From Marsupella aquatica (Eukaryota; Marchantiophyta), in the NCBI GenBank assembly GCA_973895155.1, contig OZ316896.1, forward strand, positions 11,904,001 to 11,968,000: a stretch of DNA of 64,000 nucleotides, written 5' to 3'. Every line of letters begins with the position of its first letter. The first letter of the stretch is position 1. The notes beneath the pieces are model-generated. The model saw only the letters and a program-made list of their open reading frames with translations, searched no databases and was not told where the DNA came from. The translations under genes and the position numbers were made by a program. Positions 59,856-64,000 of this stretch are shown here, in pieces.

Positions 59856-61818
59856 CTAGTGGTCTACATCAAGTGTCGAAACTAGATCGGCAAGTGGGAC
59901 AGGAATGTCCTCGAGGGGGGCTAGCCGCTGCGGAGTCACACTAGCACCCACTGTCAGAGATCGACGATAGACGGCCCGAGCTTGAGCACGCTGTAAGGTG
60001 ACTGAAATGCGTTGGTGAAAGTGCGTGGTCAAAACAGATAGCGGGGGCCCGGTGGGACCCATCTGGCCGTGAACATCCCGAGCAGCTTGGCGAAGAAGCC
60101 CGTCGAACTGATGATGGAGACGCCCAAATATCTCAAGAGCAAGGGGCGGGAAGCTATCAGATGAAGCTCATGCAGCATATTTGGCCTCCTTCGTTGTTGC
60201 TGCTCGTGATGTTGCTGCCCCTGCCGTTGTTGTCGCTGTCCCAATGATGTCTTGGCGCAATGGGTTTGCCACCACTACATCTGCCAAAGTACGGTGACCA
60301 TCACGGACCATGGTAAGATCCACCCGTAACCGCTATGATGGAGGACCAGGTAACTCGAGCACCACCTCCCGCCGCGCGCAGACCAAAGAGCCAGAGAGAA
60401 CCTGAGCAGTTGCATCTCTCACAGCGTCGTGAACAAAAATGGTTTCGCCGCCCAAACTGCATCGAAGAAGATGGACACCTGTGGCATCACAAGGCTTCCC
60501 ACAAGTGCAAGTAGGAGGTAAACCAACAAGAAGTGGGTGGGGCAAGCTCATACAAAGACGCATGGCTGTCGCAAACTCCGCTGAAGACATCCGCAGGTGA
60601 GGAATGACTGGATTGGCCTGAAGCCAGCCTCCTGCACCCTTCCCTTTGGAAGAAAGAATCCGAGCTCGGTCCGTGTCAGGTGCCTCGGTGAGGATGCTGG
60701 AAAGGGTGAAAGCGTGTATACGCCCAGCAAGGTCTGCCTGAAGACGGACGGGGTCCAAGGATAAAAACTCCTGGAATGAAGGTAACGCAGCTCGAACAGG
60801 ATCGGGTAATGACGACCGCGCCGTGCGCAAATGAACCTGAAATGGGAGGGAACCCTCCTCAACCTCCATGAGAGATGAAAGTAAAAAAGGTCGATCCTCA
60901 GTAAGGAAACGATCTGCCAACAATGAGAAGGCGGCCGCCCACGCGCCCAAGAAGGCCAAAGGTGCAAGGCGCTCAGTGGAAGTAAGCCCAAAACCATCAT
61001 GAGAAATAGGAAGACTGAGCTGTCGATGAAGCCACGGAGATGAGAGTAAAGTACCTGGCCCTAAAAGAGAGGCCAAAGTCTCACGAATGGAGACATCAAA
61101 CGCTCGGAGGTGTAGATAAAGATCCTTGGTAGGGGGATGTGTCCGAGCCAAATAGGACGCACGAGGGTGGATGCATCTCAACAACAACCCAAATGCTGCC
61201 TGAGAGTCTGCTAACTTAGGGAGCATAGGAGTAGGGGCTAAGGTAGCCTGGAGAGCGTCAGCAATGAAAGAGGAGCAAAAGGAGGCGGTACTGACTGGGG
61301 AGCCAAGACCCGAAGACCGTCGGCAGGACGTAAGAACCCAGGGGGAAGCGCAAGATCAGAGGGTAACCCAGCTGGACTCCATGCACGACTCTTCACCGGC
61401 TGAACTCGTAAACCGAGGCCCAACAAATTGGTGGAAAGCGTGGCGAGGGCAGAAGTAACAGCAACAGGTGGACCAATTATGTGGGTGTCATCTAAAAGGG
61501 AGGGGAAGATACACTGGGGGTGGGCCGCGGAGGCTTCTCGTAAAGCAGTAAAATGGGCAATGGCAAAAAGAGGCCCACCCAAAGGGTCACCCTGACGTGT
61601 ACCTTCTGCAGAAGAAAGAGTGGTATACACTCCTGTAGAGGTGTGATGACTATAGAAGAGGGGGGCCTCGAACCCATAAAAACAACGGACAAAGGGGATA
61701 AGGGACTGGATGTCTGGATCCGCTGCCCTCAAAGCACGAAAAATTGCTGCCCGAGAAACCGTATTGAAAGCATTGGAGACATCAACCTGGAGGACAACCC
61801 AATCAGGGTGGAGGTCCA
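59856..61818 (-). pseudogene. Decayed LINE-like element: RT, zinc-knuckle-like motif, possible nuclease domain
   Basis: Read on the minus strand from 61818. RT motif A is VVLQVDVSNAFNTV, motif B GTRQGDPLGGPLF, and the motif C region SLLDDTHII, with ADD altered to LDD. Around 61310 one missing base shifts the frame; the next frame continues LGSPVSTASFCSSFIADALQ and on through LARTHPPTKDLYLHLRAF. Near the end of that frame CTCGKPCDATGVHLLRC resembles the Cys/His knuckle of R2-type elements. After an in-frame stop (60333-60335) the frame reads GHRTLADVVVANPLRQDI, KEAKYAA, a second stop (60168-60170), then FPPLALEIFGRLHHQFD. This looks like a PD-(D/E)xK-type restriction-like nuclease, and the frame ends at 59856. 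The 5' part is cut off by the Copia insertion. With two stops and a frameshift it is inactive. Confidence 0.75.
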
Positions 61819-61985
61819 TGTTGAGCATAGACGACGATCGCAACGGCAAGCCCATGAACCATCCAACGCACAATAGTCGACACAAGAGATACGTGGTTCA
61901 CCTCCTTGAGGCTACGTCCACGGGAACACACAAGAGAACTTTACTGAACTCTAAGCCCGTCGGCTATACCGAGTCTCCACAGTGT
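61819..61985 (-). repeat. Partial 3' LTR
   Basis: About 166 bases almost identical to 63727-63893 (one visible difference, GAGAACTTTAC versus GAGAGCTTTAC). It comprises only the end of the LTR next to the outer terminus. At its inner side it joins gag at ACACTGTGGAG, a string present in both gag and the LTR. Confidence 0.9.
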
Positions 61986-62571
61986 TTTCCAAGTCAACGA
62001 CCATGTCGTTGAAAGCATCCACATGGTCTTGCAACTTCGTACCAGATTCCTTCATCCTGAAACTCATCAGTTTGTAGGAAGTGTAGAGCCGGTTCGACAA
62101 CTCCTTGCGGTGATACTTGCTCTGCAATTCCGCAAACAAGGACATGCAATCCTTATGTGCACCTAACTGCTTGATGATGGGAGGCATGAGATAGAGTGTA
62201 ACACACCACACTCCCTGCTCCTGCATGCGGTCCCATTGTTTCTCATCAACATCGTCTTCACGAGGGCTCAGCAGTTGGCCCATCCCTGACGCATAAAGCA
62301 CTCCCTTCACTTGCTTCTCCCATAGCAAGTAGTCAGAGCGCCCATCATACTTTGTCACTTCATACTTGGGTCCCCCAAGCTTGAAAGTCCCCATCTTCTT
62401 CTTTACCGTGAGCTCCGGTAGTAGTACTGCTTCCTCCACCACACGCCGCACCGGTGATGGTATCGGTGTCATGTGCTCTTCCTCCTGCTCCTCTCTCTGC
62501 CCCTGAAACCTCCGCGGTGATCCTCGTGCTTCAAGTTCCACGTCTTCGAAAAACTCCTCCGAATCACTCAT
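61951..62571 (-). pseudogene. gag: Truncated Copia gag
   Basis: Starts MSDSEEFFEDVELEARGSPR and contains the Copia gag core: KYDGRSDYLLWEKQVKGVL, then a Trp/Leu-rich middle (LYLMPPIIKQLGAHKD), LQSKYHRKELSNRLYTSYKL, FRMKESGTKLQDHVDAFNDM. This matches the UBN2-type gag of plant Copia elements. The frame then runs into LTR sequence at DLENTVE and stops after RYSRRA. No CCHC zinc knuckle follows, so the nucleic-acid-binding end of gag and all of pol are lost. It may still be translated as a gag-only protein. Confidence 0.85.
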
Positions 62572-63712
62572 ATGAGAAAGTCACAAAAAATGTTGTTTTT
62601 CACAACTTCTCAAAAAACTCGAAACTCAACACCGCCGCGTAGCCCACAAAGCTAGGAGTCCAATACTGAAAACCAAAATCAAAATCGAAATTTGACGGAA
62701 AAGTTATTCAAATTTCGGTCGAGGTGGGTAAAACCTTGGGAAACTCCCCCGTTTTGACCACCTCAGGGAATAACCGAAATACCAAGTACAACCCGTTGTC
62801 GGAATTGCGATGTGATTGGTGCGCTGCATTGCCAACTTCAATGGCTACGACCTCGCCGAAAAATAACCAAAAAAGTTACCGTTCGGCGGATGAAATCTTT
62901 GTCGGACGGTCAAAAAATAGCTCTCTGGTTTTTTGGAATATTCTATGACCCTTGTACAGGCCCTGTGGGAATTTTGGAAGAACAATCGAGGGGCTGACAT
63001 GTGTCCTCGAACCCCCAAAACCCCCTACCACCCTTCGTCGTCGAAATCTGGTCGCGCGCGCAGAAAATACACACGGCAGAATGTACCCCTCAACACCAAA
63101 CGCAAGATATCTCACTCGGGTTTTGACGAAATCAAGATCCGATTTCAGATTTGGAAACTAGACTCCGAGGCGATGAAGATCGATATAAGAAGCACCCAAA
63201 ACGAGGAAAGAACGAGGGAGAAAAAAATTGGTAAAGATGACAGATTTCTCTCAATTGCCATAGCCAATTTCGAATCAGTTTTTTCAAAGAGAAAAAAATG
63301 GTACCTTGTCAACAACGAATGTTGATCAATTGCACTTGGTGCCGTCACCAAGTCCAACAAGGTAATTGATTTTGCTTAGCCTTCCTCTTTGCATCAAAGA
63401 GCCAATCCCGGACTCAAAAACAATCGTCTTGCCTCAATCTCTCCGTTGAGTCAAAACACTTGACGCTTCTCCCTCCGAGTCGATTGCCAACTTTCTTCAC
63501 AAAATCCAGAACGACGAAAACTTAGATCTCTCTGCACCACGAGCTCCGTTCAACGATTTCTTCACACCGTTAGAAAGCTCTTGCCCTGATCTATCCGTTG
63601 AGCCCATAAACTCCAAGTTCCATGCGATGGAACTCTGGAAAATCCACCAACACTCAACGCTGGAAAAACCGTCATGAAATCCCGTCACGAACACACGTCA
63701 CCTCCCAAGCAT
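62572..63712 (-). other. Copia untranslated leader
   Basis: About 1.1 kb between the primer binding site and gag, unusually long for a Copia leader. Only short chance frames occur and I see no family resemblance in any of them. Confidence 0.5.
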
Positions 63713-63724
63713 GCTCTGATACCA
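63713..63724 (-). other. Primer binding site for initiator Met-tRNA
   Basis: The minus strand reads TGGTATCAGAGC, the standard plant Copia primer binding site complementary to the 3' end of initiator methionine tRNA. It lies two bases inside the LTR end (CAACA, AT, TGGTATC). Confidence 0.92.
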
Positions 63725-63726
63725 AT

Positions 63727-64000
63727 TGTTGAGCATAGACGACGATCGCAACGGCAAGCCCATGAACCATCCAACGCACAATAGTCGACACAAGAGATAC
63801 GTGGTTCACCTCCTTGAGGCTACGTCCACGGGAACACACAAGAGAGCTTTACTGAACTCTAAGCCCGTCGGCTATACCGAGTCTCCACAGTGTAAGCTCT
63901 CCCTATCTCTCAAGTGGCTCCATAACAATGAGCCTTGGTTCTACCTCTCCAAGCACACATGCCTCTTATGATATAGTGTGCAACTTAGTTGTACCTAACC
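63727..64000 (-). repeat. 5' LTR, cut by the window edge
   Basis: Begins (plus strand) TGTTGAGCATAG next to the primer binding site, matches 61819-61985 for its first 166 bases, and continues unmatched (AAGCTCTCCCTATCTCTC...) to the window edge. Its outer end and the flanking target duplication are not in the window. Confidence 0.85.

Larger units (their letters stand above)
61819..64000 (-). mobile_element. Internally deleted Copia LTR retrotransposon, running off the right edge
   Basis: On the minus strand, from the right: the 5' LTR (window edge to 63727), primer binding site, leader, a truncated gag, then part of the 3' LTR ending at 61819. The LTR end reads TGTTGAGCATAG on the plus strand, typical TG...CA termini. 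No protease, integrase, RT or RNase H is present. The left boundary interrupts the RT element at bases GTCCA, which should recur as a 5-bp target duplication beyond the window. It is a non-autonomous deletion derivative of recent origin, since the LTR parts are nearly identical. Confidence 0.85.

Overview
The window looks like nuclear DNA of a land plant. It has long AT-rich intergenic stretches full of decayed repeats and genes split by GT-AG introns. The gene set is plant-like: a plant-type NADPH-thioredoxin reductase, a peroxisomal 4CL-like acyl-CoA ligase, plant-type H2B, and a Copia element primed by initiator Met-tRNA. The H4 gene has an intron, and a reverse transcriptase element lacks any sign of the usual plant L1 layout. 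These two traits make me lean towards a non-seed plant (bryophyte, lycophyte or fern). That is an inference, and I cannot name the species.

Layout, left to right. 1-6.3 kb: a possible exon at the left edge (minus strand), a fossil reverse transcriptase fragment with a G/T-rich tail ending in a TA microsatellite, then tandemly duplicated non-coding DNA. 6.3-8.1 kb: thioredoxin reductase, minus strand, two exons. 8.3-10.2 kb: repeats. 10.3-14.7 kb: 4CL-like ligase, minus strand, eight exons, ending in the peroxisomal signal SKL. 14.7-21.4 kb: repeats, including a 75-bp satellite-like array with a second copy at 20.2 kb. 21.5-24.8 kb: an unrecognised six-exon gene, plus strand, in which every intron is phase 0. 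25.7-26.1 kb: histone H2B, minus strand. 26.4-32.2 kb: repeats, including strong foldback hairpins. 32.6-33.0 kb: histone H4, plus strand, with a coding intron. 36.1-49.5 kb: UTP20, plus strand, 17 exons and about 3,009 residues. 49.5-59.8 kb: repeats only. 59.8-61.8 kb: a decayed RT element with a zinc-knuckle-like motif and a possible nuclease-like C-terminus. 61.8-64 kb: a Copia element, minus strand, reduced to LTR, primer binding site, leader, gag and part of the other LTR. It is inserted in the RT element and runs off the right edge.

The genes do not form a pathway. H2B, H4 and UTP20 are all growth-linked (chromatin and ribosome assembly), and telo-box motifs lie between H4 and UTP20. 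Thioredoxin reductase and the 4CL-like ligase are neighbours on the same strand but act in different systems. All exon models were built by hand from reading frame, splice sites and remembered family conservation. The models for the reductase, the ligase, H4, UTP20 and the unknown gene each give one uninterrupted reading frame whose summed length is divisible by three.
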